Shown: positions 17,340 to 26,231 of the stretch, one piece after another
Layout: every line of letters starts with the position of its first letter
Numbering within the stretch: the stretch's first letter is position 1
Origin: Candidatus Curtissbacteria bacterium
Lineage (GTDB): Bacteria; Patescibacteriota; Microgenomatia; Curtissbacterales; GWA2-41-24
Direction: 5' to 3'
NCBI GenBank assembly: GCA_016198325.1
Contig: JACQIV010000002.1
Location: forward strand, 1 to 38,082
Length of the DNA: 38,082 bases
Program-made: the position numbers and the translations under genes
Notes under the pieces: model-generated
What the model was told of the DNA's origin: nothing
The model's input: the letters and a program-made list of their open reading frames with translations, nothing else
The model's database searches: none

Positions 17340-17537
17340 ATGGCATCTCTTCAGGATTTGGAAAAACGGATCGAAAAAATCGAAGCAAGAAACGTTTAAA
17401 TCTTTTTAATCGTTGATTCGAAATCGCATTCAGTAAGCGATACTTTTTACGGAGTTTTGCCCTATATTGTGCCCGCTCTTATTGTTTGGTACTTGATTGC
17501 ACAAAAAAACAAAATAATCTACCCCTTGTTTAATTGA
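17340..17537 (+). pseudogene. Possible remnant of a small coiled-coil + TM protein, interrupted by TAA
   Basis: One frame reads MASLQDLEKRIEKIEARNV*IFLIVDSKSHSVSDTFYGVLPYIVPALIVWYLIAQKNKIIYPLFN*. Confidence 0.4.
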
Positions 17538-17562
17538 CTCATGCCCTTTCTTTTGCTAGAAT
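17534..17562 (+). promoter_or_regulatory. Putative promoter TTGACT-N17-TAGAAT
   Basis: -35 17534-17539, -10 17557-17562. Confidence 0.7.
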
Positions 17563-17595
17563 CTGCATGCATTTTAGTTTAGGTTACGAGGGATT

Positions 17596-17617
17596 AGGCG
17601 CGAATGCGCCTTTTTTT
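17596..17617 (+). terminator. Intrinsic terminator AGGCGC-GAAT-GCGCCTTTTTTT
   Basis: Perfect 6-bp stem (17596-17601/17606-17611), GAAT loop, T-tract to 17617. Confidence 0.85.
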
Positions 17618-17686
17618 GAATAAAGTGGAATGTTATATCAGCAAAGCTTTAATTATTGTATTTAAGAAAAAGGAAATTTTTTAAAA

Positions 17687-19048
17687 ATGGCAATACAAGC
17701 AAGAACGGAATTCGCATCGGCACTGAACCAGGTTTGCTCCGAAAGGGGAGTTGAGCCGGAAGTGGTAATCGACTCCATAAAACAGGCAATTTTGGCAGCC
17801 TACCGCAAAGATTATGGCGAACCGGAAGACATTGAAGTAAATCTGGATGCAAATAGCGGAGAAGTTGCTCTTACAAAAGACGGTAAAAATGTCACCCCGG
17901 GTGGCTTTGGAAGAATTGCCGCCCAAACCGCCAAACAGGTAATTCTTCAAAAAATCCGTGAAGCGGAAAAAAACGCTATTTTAGCGGAATATTCATCCAA
18001 AATAGGCACGGTTGTATCCGGTATTGTCCAGAGGATTTCCGGACCGATAATTACGGTCAATTTAGGAAAAGCCGAGGCAATCATGCCCCCGCCGGAGCAG
18101 GCCCACAACGAGAAATATTATGTTAACCAACGCGCGAAATTTTACGTGGTTGGTATCAAAGAAGGCACACGTGGAGAAGAAATTATCGTGTCACGTGCAG
18201 CAAACGGTTTACTGGAGGGCTTGTTTAAGCAGGAAGTTCCGGAAATTGCTTCGAATGCGGTCGAAGTCAAAACAATTGCCAGGGAAGCAGGTTCCAGGTC
18301 AAAAATTGCGGTTAGCTCAAGCCAAATGGGTGTTGATCCGGTTGGTTCCTGTGTCGGGCAAAGAGGTGTCAGGGTCCAGGCGGTAATTAACGAACTCGGT
18401 GATGAAAAAATAGATGTCATTGCTTATCAGGAAGACCCAGTTGAGTTTATTAAGGCTGCCCTTTCTCCGGCAAAAGAACTTTCCGTAAAAATTGATGAGG
18501 AAGAAAAAACAGCCGAAGTTACTGCGCCGGACGAACAGCTTTCTTTGGCAATCGGGAAAGACGGTCAGAATGTAAGACTGGCGGCAAAACTTACAGGTTA
18601 CCGCATCGACATTCGCGGAAAAAGCGGGTCACCAAAAGAAGTTGAAGCAAAAGAAAAAGCTGCCCAGGAGGAAGCAAAAAGGGTACTGGGAGTAATTCCT
18701 GAAGAGGACGTTAAGGCAAGTGGCGAGGATAAAAAAGAGAAAGGTACTCAAGAAACAAAACCCACCGATCAATCTCAAGTTCAAGTCCAAAAAGATAACC
18801 AAAGCCGAATTGTCCCTGAACGGGCAGAAGTCGAAACTGTCAATGAAGAATCCGAAGAAAAAGCAGAAGCAAAAGACGGGGAAACCCTAAAAACAAAATC
18901 TTCCCGTCAAGAAAAAAAGTCTGCCAAATCCAAAAAGGGAAAAGAACCTATTCTTACCGGTGAAGATTCACCTGAGTCGGAAGAAATTACTACCGAACCT
19001 GAAACCAAGCCTGACGAACCCGAAAAAGGCGACCAGGACGAAAAGTGA
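17687..19048 (+). CDS. nusA: Transcription termination/antitermination factor NusA
   Basis: S1 domain, [27 protein letters not shown] (KH1), [25 protein letters not shown] (KH2); long charged C-terminal tail. Confidence 0.95.
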   Translation: MAIQARTEFASALNQVCSERGVEPEVVIDSIKQAILAAYRKDYGEPEDIEVNLDANSGEVALTKDGKNVTPGGFGRIAAQTAKQVILQKIREAEKNAILAEYSSKIGTVVSGIVQRISGPIITVNLGKAEAIMPPPEQAHNEKYYVNQRAKFYVVGIKEGTRGEEIIVSRAANGLLEGLFKQEVPEIASNAVEVKTIAREAGSRSKIAVSSSQMGVDPVGSCVGQRGVRVQAVINELGDEKIDVIAYQEDPVEFIKAALSPAKELSVKIDEEEKTAEVTAPDEQLSLAIGKDGQNVRLAAKLTGYRIDIRGKSGSPKEVEAKEKAAQEEAKRVLGVIPEEDVKASGEDKKEKGTQETKPTDQSQVQVQKDNQSRIVPERAEVETVNEESEEKAEAKDGETLKTKSSRQEKKSAKSKKGKEPILTGEDSPESEEITTEPETKPDEPEKGDQDEK

Positions 19049-19082
19049 AAGCACATTTTCAAATAGAAAGGGAGCTTTATAA

Positions 19083-20507
19083 ATGGACAAAAAAAATATA
19101 CGACCGCCGATTGTTACTATCATGGGCCATGTTGACCACGGCAAAACAACGCTTCTCGACGCAATCCGTAAAACAAACGTAGTTGCCGGGGAGCATGGCG
19201 GCATCACCCAGCATATTGGTGCCTACCAAGTCAACTTCGAAGGCAAAAAAATAACTTTTATCGATACTCCTGGACATGCGGCATTTGAAGAAATGCGTTC
19301 ACGTGGGGCAGAAGCTGCCGACGTCGTAATTTTGGTGGTAGCTGCAACAGAAGGAGTAAAACCTCAAACAACAGAAGCAATAAGGCATATCCACAAAGCC
19401 AAAAGGCCGATTATTGTAGCCGCGACTAAAACAGACCTCGAAAACTCCAATATAGAAAAGGTTAAGAAAGAACTGCAGGTTCAAAATGTCCTGCTTGAAG
19501 AGTATGGAGGAGATGTCCCGCTTGTTAAAGTAGCTGCCCTCAAAGGTGTGGGCATCAAAGAACTACTCGAAATGATCGAACTAGTCTGGCAGCTTGCCCC
19601 TGAGCCGTTTCTCCCAAACGAACCCATGGAAGCTTTAGTAGTTGAATCTTTTATGGATAAAAACCGGGGTTCAGTATCAACGGTTATTGTTAAAAAAGGA
19701 ACCTTAAAAGTTGGTCAAAAAATTAAAGTAGACGGGGAAACAATTACAGTCCGGGCACTCGTCGACGATTCCGGGAAACAAGTTAAAGAGGCGGAACCCT
19801 CAAAGCCGGTTGAAATCTTAGGCTTTAAAAAAGTCCTACCGATAGGCAGCATTGTTAGTGATGTAATCCAGATTGGTGAAAAACGGATGCAAAAATCGGC
19901 GACTCTCGAAGAAATTATTTCCAAATCACAGGATGTTAGGGACAATTTTAAAGTGATTATTAAAGCAGATGTTGCGGGCAGTCTTGAAGCGGTTTTAAAT
20001 AATCTTCCCGAAAAAGTATTAGTAGTATCATCCGGGCTTGGCGAAGTTACCACAACGGATATCACTTTTGCCAAAGTCGCCAGTTCCCCTATTTTGGCAT
20101 TTAATGTCAAAATCCCGGGTTCAATCAAGGCACAAGCGGACAGGGAAGGGATTGTAATTAAGACTTACCGGGTAATTTATGAATTGGTAAACGATATCGA
20201 AGATGTCGTTGAAGGATTCAAAGCTGCCCAATATGAGACAAAGATTAAAGGGAAGGCCAAAATTTCCCAAACATTTTCGGTGGACGGTAAGGAAATCGCA
20301 GGGGTAACCGTGACTTCCGGTAAAATTCATACCGGGGACACTATAATTCTGAGAAGAGCAGATAATTCCGAATTTGAGACAAAGATAGCTTCACTTAAAA
20401 AGTTCAAAAAAGACGTTGAATCGGTAACCTCAGGACAGGAATGCGGAATTGTCTTTGCGCCCGAAGTTGACTTTGGCGAAGGTGATGTAATAGAATCCCT
20501 GGGTTAA
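19083..20507 (+). CDS. infB: Translation initiation factor IF-2, short N-terminus
   Basis: [62 protein letters not shown], domains II-IV. Confidence 0.96.
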   Translation: MDKKNIRPPIVTIMGHVDHGKTTLLDAIRKTNVVAGEHGGITQHIGAYQVNFEGKKITFIDTPGHAAFEEMRSRGAEAADVVILVVAATEGVKPQTTEAIRHIHKAKRPIIVAATKTDLENSNIEKVKKELQVQNVLLEEYGGDVPLVKVAALKGVGIKELLEMIELVWQLAPEPFLPNEPMEALVVESFMDKNRGSVSTVIVKKGTLKVGQKIKVDGETITVRALVDDSGKQVKEAEPSKPVEILGFKKVLPIGSIVSDVIQIGEKRMQKSATLEEIISKSQDVRDNFKVIIKADVAGSLEAVLNNLPEKVLVVSSGLGEVTTTDITFAKVASSPILAFNVKIPGSIKAQADREGIVIKTYRVIYELVNDIEDVVEGFKAAQYETKIKGKAKISQTFSVDGKEIAGVTVTSGKIHTGDTIILRRADNSEFETKIASLKKFKKDVESVTSGQECGIVFAPEVDFGEGDVIESLG

Positions 20508-20519
20508 AACCTATAGGTT

Positions 20520-21473
20520 ATGGATCCGAGCCTGAAACAGAAAACCCAAGAAAGACTCACTAAGGCGGAAAATATCATAGTCTGCGCTCCCCTTAACGCA
20601 GACTTTGACCATAAAGCTGCAAGTCTTGCCCTTTATCTGTCAATTTTAAAAATCGGTAAAAACGCCCGCGTTTTAGCCAAAGAACCCACCGTCGAGGAAG
20701 CACAAAAACTATACGGCATCGATAAGATAAGTAGTAGTTCAAAATCAACCGACAACTTTGTGATTGCAATAAATGACGCCGTCAACTCTGTTGATAAAGT
20801 CACATATTTTCTCGAGAAAGACAAGCTCAAAATCGTCGTCCACCCTCTGGCCGGGTCAACTGGGATAAATAAAGAACAAATTACATTTGATAATGCGCCG
20901 GCAAAACCGGATTTCGTTATCGCTGTAGGGTTTTCCTCTAAAGAAGAATTGAGAAAAGAATTTGCACAAGAACAAATATTTGACCCGGAAACATGGATCA
21001 TTTCCATAAATAAGTCACCGGATAGCCAAAAGTTCGCCCAAGTGAATATAAGTAGTACTCAAGTATCTTCGATTTCGGAAATGTGTACACAACTTATCCA
21101 GGAACTTGCACTACCCCTGAATGAAGATATCGCTTACAATCTTTATACAGGTCTCTCTTTTGCAACCCGTGGATTTTCACCTGCGCAAACTTCTCCTTTA
21201 ACATTTCAGGTAGCGGCATGGCTCTTAAAGTTTGGTGCAGGACGGGCCAGTTTTGCGAAAAAAGCTCAAAAAACCGAGTCCGATTTTGCCCCTCAACAAA
21301 AACAATATTCCCAAGAGGAACAATATACGACACTGCAAACTTTACCGGGTGAATTGCCAGGTCCGGAGGAAACGCCTCTGGAAGAAGTCGAAGTCGAAAA
21401 ATCAAAAGAAGAAGATTGGTTAAAACCGCCAAAGGTTTATAAAGGCTCCAAGTCTTTTGACAGCGAATCATAA
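20520..21473 (+). CDS. DHH-phosphoesterase-like protein, possibly degenerate
   Basis: AENIIVCAPLNADFDHKAASLALYLSILKIGKNARV resembles the DHH N-terminus; position between infB and rpsO. Confidence 0.5.
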   Translation: MDPSLKQKTQERLTKAENIIVCAPLNADFDHKAASLALYLSILKIGKNARVLAKEPTVEEAQKLYGIDKISSSSKSTDNFVIAINDAVNSVDKVTYFLEKDKLKIVVHPLAGSTGINKEQITFDNAPAKPDFVIAVGFSSKEELRKEFAQEQIFDPETWIISINKSPDSQKFAQVNISSTQVSSISEMCTQLIQELALPLNEDIAYNLYTGLSFATRGFSPAQTSPLTFQVAAWLLKFGAGRASFAKKAQKTESDFAPQQKQYSQEEQYTTLQTLPGELPGPEETPLEEVEVEKSKEEDWLKPPKVYKGSKSFDSES

Positions 21474-21496
21474 ACTGCTCTATACTACCCGGACCT

Positions 21497-21757
21497 ATGG
21501 CTGATTCAAAAAAGCAGGTAATAGACAAATTTAAAACTCACGATGGAGATACTGGTTCTCCGGAAGTCCAAGTTGCCTTGCTTTCACAAAGAATAGACAA
21601 CGTTAAAGATCACCTGAAGTCTCACGATCATGATAATCACTCAAGGCGTGGGTTACTTTCCATGATTAACAAAAGAAGGAGACTTCTACATTATTTAATG
21701 CGTAAAGTTCCTGAACGTTATAAGGATATAATAGGCAAACTCAATCTGGCGAAGTAA
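21497..21757 (+). CDS. rpsO: 30S ribosomal protein S15
   Basis: FKTHDGDTGSPEVQVALLSQRIDNVKDHLKSHDHDNHSRRGLLSMINKRRRLLHYL. Confidence 0.96.
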   Translation: MADSKKQVIDKFKTHDGDTGSPEVQVALLSQRIDNVKDHLKSHDHDNHSRRGLLSMINKRRRLLHYLMRKVPERYKDIIGKLNLAK

Positions 21758-21777
21758 TATATCCTTGCGCTTCGCTA

Positions 21778-21813
21778 AAAGATATTATCGGTAAATTAGA
21801 CCTGACTAAATAA
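21778..21813 (+). pseudogene. Vestigial duplicate of the rpsO 3' end
   Basis: AAAGATATTATCGGTAAATTAGACCTGACTAAATAA reads KDIIGKLDLTK*, versus rpsO KDIIGKLNLAK*. Confidence 0.65.
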
Positions 21814-21853
21814 ATTATCCTTGCATTTTGATAAGTTATAGGATAAAATGGGC

Positions 21854-21940
21854 AAAGAAGATTCAGGGTGTTGGAAGTTGACTAGTACGAATCAATTTGT
21901 TGATTCAGACTATCCGATTTCTAACTCCCCCAGCTTCTTT
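21854..21940 (+). promoter_or_regulatory. Long imperfect stem-loop in the pnp leader
   Basis: AAAGAAG 21854-21860 / CTTCTTT 21934-21940, further GGG/CCC, GTT/AAC pairing, apical GAATCAA-TTTG-TTGATTC (21889-21906). Confidence 0.65.
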
Positions 21941-21953
21941 CAAAAAATAAATA

Positions 21954-24164
21954 ATGAGTAAAGTTATTCAGAAAGAGTTAAGCCTTGGTGGTAAAACACT
22001 GACACTCGAAACAGGAAAACTGGCTACTAAAGCCAATGCGGCCGTTATCGCAAAATATGGCGAAACGGTTGTCCTATCAACTGTTGTCGCCGGTAAAGCC
22101 GCCGAAAACGCAAGCTTTTTCCCCCTTGCTGTCGATTACGAAGAAAGATTGTATGCTGGCGGAAAAATCTCTACCTCCCGTTTTATTAAAAGGGAAGGTA
22201 GACCAACAGAAGAAGCTGTTTTAACAGCCCGTAAGATTGACCGATCAATACGGCCGCTTTTCCCGAGCGATTATCTGGCAGAAGTTCAGGTAATTATTAC
22301 CGTTCTTTCCGTTGACCAGGAAAACGATCCGGATATAGTCGCTCTTATTGCAACGTCTGCAGCCCTAACTGCGTCCGATATCCCCTGGAAAGGCCCGATT
22401 TCCGGGCTAAGAATTGGAAGGCAAAACGGAGGTTTCATTGTAAATCCTACAGAGTCCGAGAAGAAATTTTCCAACCTGGATCTTGTTCTGGTCGTCAGGG
22501 AAGATGAAATCGTTATGGTCGAAGCAAATGCCGACCAAGTCGAGGAAGAATCGGTTGCTGCAGCAATAAAATTCGGGATTGAAGAAAGTAAAAAAGTGAA
22601 TAAATTTATCGAAGAATTCGCCAAAAGTGTCGGGAACCAAAAACAGGATTACGTTGTAACTAAACTAGAGCCGGAAAAGGAAAAGCAAGTAAAAGAATTT
22701 ATTACAAAAAAACTCCTTAAAGAACTAGAAGATCCCAAAATAGCGCTCGACGAAGGCTGGTTTGGCGATGCCTTAGAAGAACTTAAGGCCGAATTTATCA
22801 AGGAAAATGAAGAAAATAACCCTGCACCAAAGTTATTAGCAGACATTTTGGACGAAGAGGTATCCGACTATCTTAGGAACCTAATCCTTAAATCAAAAAA
22901 GAGAATAGATGGCAGGTCCCCGGACGAACTTCGTGAACTAACTTCGGATGTCGGAATACTTCCAAGGACCCACGGTACAGGTCTTTTCCAGAGGGGAGAC
23001 ACTCAAGTTCTTTCAATCGTAACTTTAGCTTCTCCTGCACTTCAGCAATTAATAGAAAGTATGGAAGGGGAAGAGACCAAAAGATTCATGCATCATTACA
23101 ACTTCCCACCCTTTTCTGTTGGTGAGGTCAGGCGTCTCGGATCACCGGGTCGTCGCGAAATAGGCCACGGTGCACTGGCAGAACGCGCTTTGGTCCCTGT
23201 AATTCCTTCCCAGGAAGAATTTCCATACACAATCAGGATAGTTTCCGAAGTGCTTTCATCTGCCGGTTCGACGTCTATGGCCTCTGCAACAGGCTCAACC
23301 CTTGCTCTTATGGATGCCGGTGTGCCGATAAAGGAACCCGTTGCGGGTATTTCAATCGGCTTGGTTACAGAAAAAGAAGATAAATCAAAATATCTAACTT
23401 TGACGGATATCGCTTATCAGGAAGATGCGCAAGGTGATATGGATTTCAAAGTAGCCGGAACCAAAAATGGAGTTACGGCAATCCAAATGGATACCAAGCT
23501 TGATGGTGTCCCGGCAAAAATAATTGAAGAAGCGCTGGAAAAGGCCAAAAAGGCAAGGGTAATAATTATCGACAAAATTCTTTCAACGATTCCGGTATCT
23601 CGATCGGCAATATCCAAACACGCCCCAACGGTAATAGTCGTCAAGATCGACCCGTCCAAGATCGGCGAAGTAATCGGCTCCGGTGGCCGGACAATTAACA
23701 GGATTATCGGTGAAACAGGCGCTGCTATCGACGTAGACGATGAAGGTACTATAACTATAAGCGGCGAAGAAGACGGCGCCCGCAAAGCAGCCAGCTGGAT
23801 TGAAGGTATTGTCAAGGAGGCCCAGGTTGGTGAGGAATTCGAAGGCCCTGTAAAAAGAATTTTACCCTTCGGTGCTATGGTAGAAATATTACCTGGCAAA
23901 GAAGGACTTGTTCATATTTCAAGGCTTGCCCCTCACAGAGTCGAAAAAGTTGAGGATGTTGTTAAAATCGGCCAGGTCGTAAAAGTTAAAGTCGCGGAAA
24001 TCGACGACCAGGGTAGGGTTAACCTGGCAATAGCAGGAGTGGAAAAAAAGTTTGAGGCTGGGGGCGACAGAGGAAGAGACGGGGTAGACAGAGGGCCAGA
24101 TAGAAGAGGTGGCGGAGGCAGGTTTGACCGCAGGGATCAGAGAAGACGACCAAAAAGATATTAA
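21954..24164 (+). CDS. pnp: Polyribonucleotide nucleotidyltransferase (PNPase)
   Basis: Two RNase PH domains, KH (IGEVIGSGGRTINRIIGETGAAIDVDDEGTI), S1 domain, R/G-rich tail. Confidence 0.97.
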   Translation: MSKVIQKELSLGGKTLTLETGKLATKANAAVIAKYGETVVLSTVVAGKAAENASFFPLAVDYEERLYAGGKISTSRFIKREGRPTEEAVLTARKIDRSIRPLFPSDYLAEVQVIITVLSVDQENDPDIVALIATSAALTASDIPWKGPISGLRIGRQNGGFIVNPTESEKKFSNLDLVLVVREDEIVMVEANADQVEEESVAAAIKFGIEESKKVNKFIEEFAKSVGNQKQDYVVTKLEPEKEKQVKEFITKKLLKELEDPKIALDEGWFGDALEELKAEFIKENEENNPAPKLLADILDEEVSDYLRNLILKSKKRIDGRSPDELRELTSDVGILPRTHGTGLFQRGDTQVLSIVTLASPALQQLIESMEGEETKRFMHHYNFPPFSVGEVRRLGSPGRREIGHGALAERALVPVIPSQEEFPYTIRIVSEVLSSAGSTSMASATGSTLALMDAGVPIKEPVAGISIGLVTEKEDKSKYLTLTDIAYQEDAQGDMDFKVAGTKNGVTAIQMDTKLDGVPAKIIEEALEKAKKARVIIIDKILSTIPVSRSAISKHAPTVIVVKIDPSKIGEVIGSGGRTINRIIGETGAAIDVDDEGTITISGEEDGARKAASWIEGIVKEAQVGEEFEGPVKRILPFGAMVEILPGKEGLVHISRLAPHRVEKVEDVVKIGQVVKVKVAEIDDQGRVNLAIAGVEKKFEAGGDRGRDGVDRGPDRRGGGGRFDRRDQRRRPKRY

Positions 24165-24167
24165 AAA

Positions 24168-25124
24168 ATGCCCCGCAATTTGCCGAAAATCCTACTGGCA
24201 ATAGCAGCAATAACATTACTCACCTTTTCTGCATTTTTTTTAAAACCCAAAACCTCATCTTTCAAACTCACTACAAAAGATGATCAGTTTCTGCTTACAT
24301 TCGCTTTAACTAAAAAAGATCAGCTGGAAATGGCACAGCTGATTACAAAATTAGGATTACCGGAAGATTCTACTCCGGAGTTCACGTTTAAGCTTGATGC
24401 AACCTCGTCAGCCCGTCTTGCTTTTTCGCTACCCACAGAAGGTAATCTAGATGTAAACCCGAAAGAAATATCCTTCACAGGTAAACACACATCTCCTCAA
24501 ATCTCACCGCAAATATTCGACCCCATTAACCTTCCCGGTGACACAAACCTCGTCATCTATTCTCCTCAAACACCTTTTCTTTTTAAAAATAATTCAAAAC
24601 TTCCAAGAGAGCTTACAGACTGGTTTTTCCCAAAAATTGACGAGTCTTATCCGGTAGTACTGACTGCTTTTTCCGAAAATGCCCAGTGGGTTCTGGTCTT
24701 TAATTGGAAAGAAGTACCAAATTATGAGGAGCTTTCAAATCTTATCAAAAGTGAACCGGACGAAAGCTATAAAAAAGAAGATTCCGAAGAAGGGACTTTT
24801 CATTTGCTTAAATTTAAAGCCCATGAAGAAGAAAAGATCTTCACTTTTTTCGATGACGGAGAAAAATCATATTTTGCCTCATCAAAAGAAGCTGCCCAAA
24901 AAATGCTGGAATCCCAAAAAACCAAAGACAACCTGTTTCCACAAAATGCACAAGATGCAGTTTTCGAATTATTCTACAAAGCCCCCATAAACGTACCTGT
25001 TTCAGAAGAAATGGTTGCATTGATTTTGGACAATGATAATGCTAAATCAAAACTTCAGGCCATAGACCAGGTTAGGTTTCTTTTGAAGCCTCAATCTTTT
25101 TCTGGTTTAATTAAGCTAAAGTGA
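24168..25124 (+). CDS. Hypothetical membrane-anchored extracytoplasmic protein
   Basis: N-terminal TM/signal, 318 aa, start 4 nt after pnp. Confidence 0.6.
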   Translation: MPRNLPKILLAIAAITLLTFSAFFLKPKTSSFKLTTKDDQFLLTFALTKKDQLEMAQLITKLGLPEDSTPEFTFKLDATSSARLAFSLPTEGNLDVNPKEISFTGKHTSPQISPQIFDPINLPGDTNLVIYSPQTPFLFKNNSKLPRELTDWFFPKIDESYPVVLTAFSENAQWVLVFNWKEVPNYEELSNLIKSEPDESYKKEDSEEGTFHLLKFKAHEEEKIFTFFDDGEKSYFASSKEAAQKMLESQKTKDNLFPQNAQDAVFELFYKAPINVPVSEEMVALILDNDNAKSKLQAIDQVRFLLKPQSFSGLIKLK

Positions 25125-26176
25125 ACTCTACCTCTGCCCAGTTTAGCGATATTTCTCTACTTGAGGAAAAACTTAAAAAAAGGAATCTTCCACCTGATTT
25201 GCAGAAAAGAGCAGAAGCATTAATCGAAAGACTGCTCAGGGCATCTACTTCCCAAGGATATTCCCAGGAATACGATCAAGTCGCCAGGTATCTTGACTGG
25301 CTCACATCGCTTCCCTGGAACGAAGTGAGCGAAGATACTCTGTCTTTGGAAAAAGCAAAAAAAATTCTGGACGCCAATCATTTCGGACTTGATAACATTA
25401 AAGAAAGAATCTTGGAATTCATCTCCGTTGTTTCACTCAAGAAAAACCAAGACGCGCAAGGCATAAATAAAGCACCCGCCCTCCTACTCCTGGGCTTGGT
25501 AGGAACGGGAAAAACAACCATGGCTTATTCGATTGCCCAATCGCTTTCACGACCTTTTGGCAGAATTCCAATGGGAGGTATGGGGGACGCACTGCAGCTG
25601 AGAGGAAGGTCAAGAGCGTATCCGGATGCGGAACCGGGTCAAATAATCAAAGTATTGCGGAGAGTTGGCAAGAAAAACCCGGTAATTTTACTTGACGAAA
25701 TCGACAGAGTTACAGACGATGCAAGGTCGGATATTATGGGTGTTTTGGTTGAACTACTCGATCCGGAGCAAAATTCCAATTTTCTTGACCATTATATTGA
25801 TTACCCATTTGATCTTTCACAAGTGCTTTTTATTGCAACTGCCAATAATACAGGTAATGTAGCAACTGCAGTCTTAGATAGATTGGAGACCATCGAAATG
25901 CCCACTTACACGGATGAGCAAAAGACAATTATTGCCAAGAGCTTTCTTCTGCCAAGGGCAATGTCAAGTTCGGGCCTTTCACTTTCCGATCTTTCGGTAG
26001 AAGATACCGTATGGCAACAAATCGTAAGGCCACTCGGGTTTGATGCCGGAATGAGGACACTCGACAGAACAATTAACGCGATTTGCAGGAAGGTCTCGAA
26101 GATGAAAGTAGAAGGTAAAACGAATAAAATCATCCTTACCGGAGACAACGTCAAAGAATTCTTGCCCACTTGGTAA
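25121..26176 (+). CDS. Lon-like AAA+ ATPase lacking the protease domain (GTG start)
   Basis: YLDWLTSLPWNEVSEDTLSLEKAKKILDANHFGLDNIKERILEFISV (Lon-type), GLVGTGKTTMAYSIA, ILLDEIDRV, LLDPEQNSNFLDHYIDYPFDLSQVLFIATAN; ends after the AAA lid. Confidence 0.88.
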   Translation: MNSTSAQFSDISLLEEKLKKRNLPPDLQKRAEALIERLLRASTSQGYSQEYDQVARYLDWLTSLPWNEVSEDTLSLEKAKKILDANHFGLDNIKERILEFISVVSLKKNQDAQGINKAPALLLLGLVGTGKTTMAYSIAQSLSRPFGRIPMGGMGDALQLRGRSRAYPDAEPGQIIKVLRRVGKKNPVILLDEIDRVTDDARSDIMGVLVELLDPEQNSNFLDHYIDYPFDLSQVLFIATANNTGNVATAVLDRLETIEMPTYTDEQKTIIAKSFLLPRAMSSSGLSLSDLSVEDTVWQQIVRPLGFDAGMRTLDRTINAICRKVSKMKVEGKTNKIILTGDNVKEFLPTW

Positions 26177-26231
26177 CTCTTCAAAATAACCTATAGCAAT
26201 TTGAAAGAATTTGAGTTAAAATACAAACGAC

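Noticed and set aside
17397-17399. Programmed TAA readthrough or stop recoding
   Set aside because: Dozens of genes here use TAA as a normal stop; a decayed ORF is a simpler explanation.
22286-23899. Minus-strand ORFs opposite pnp (up to 160 aa)
   Set aside because: Low-complexity Ser/Ile/Phe-rich composition typical of antisense translation of a coding gene.
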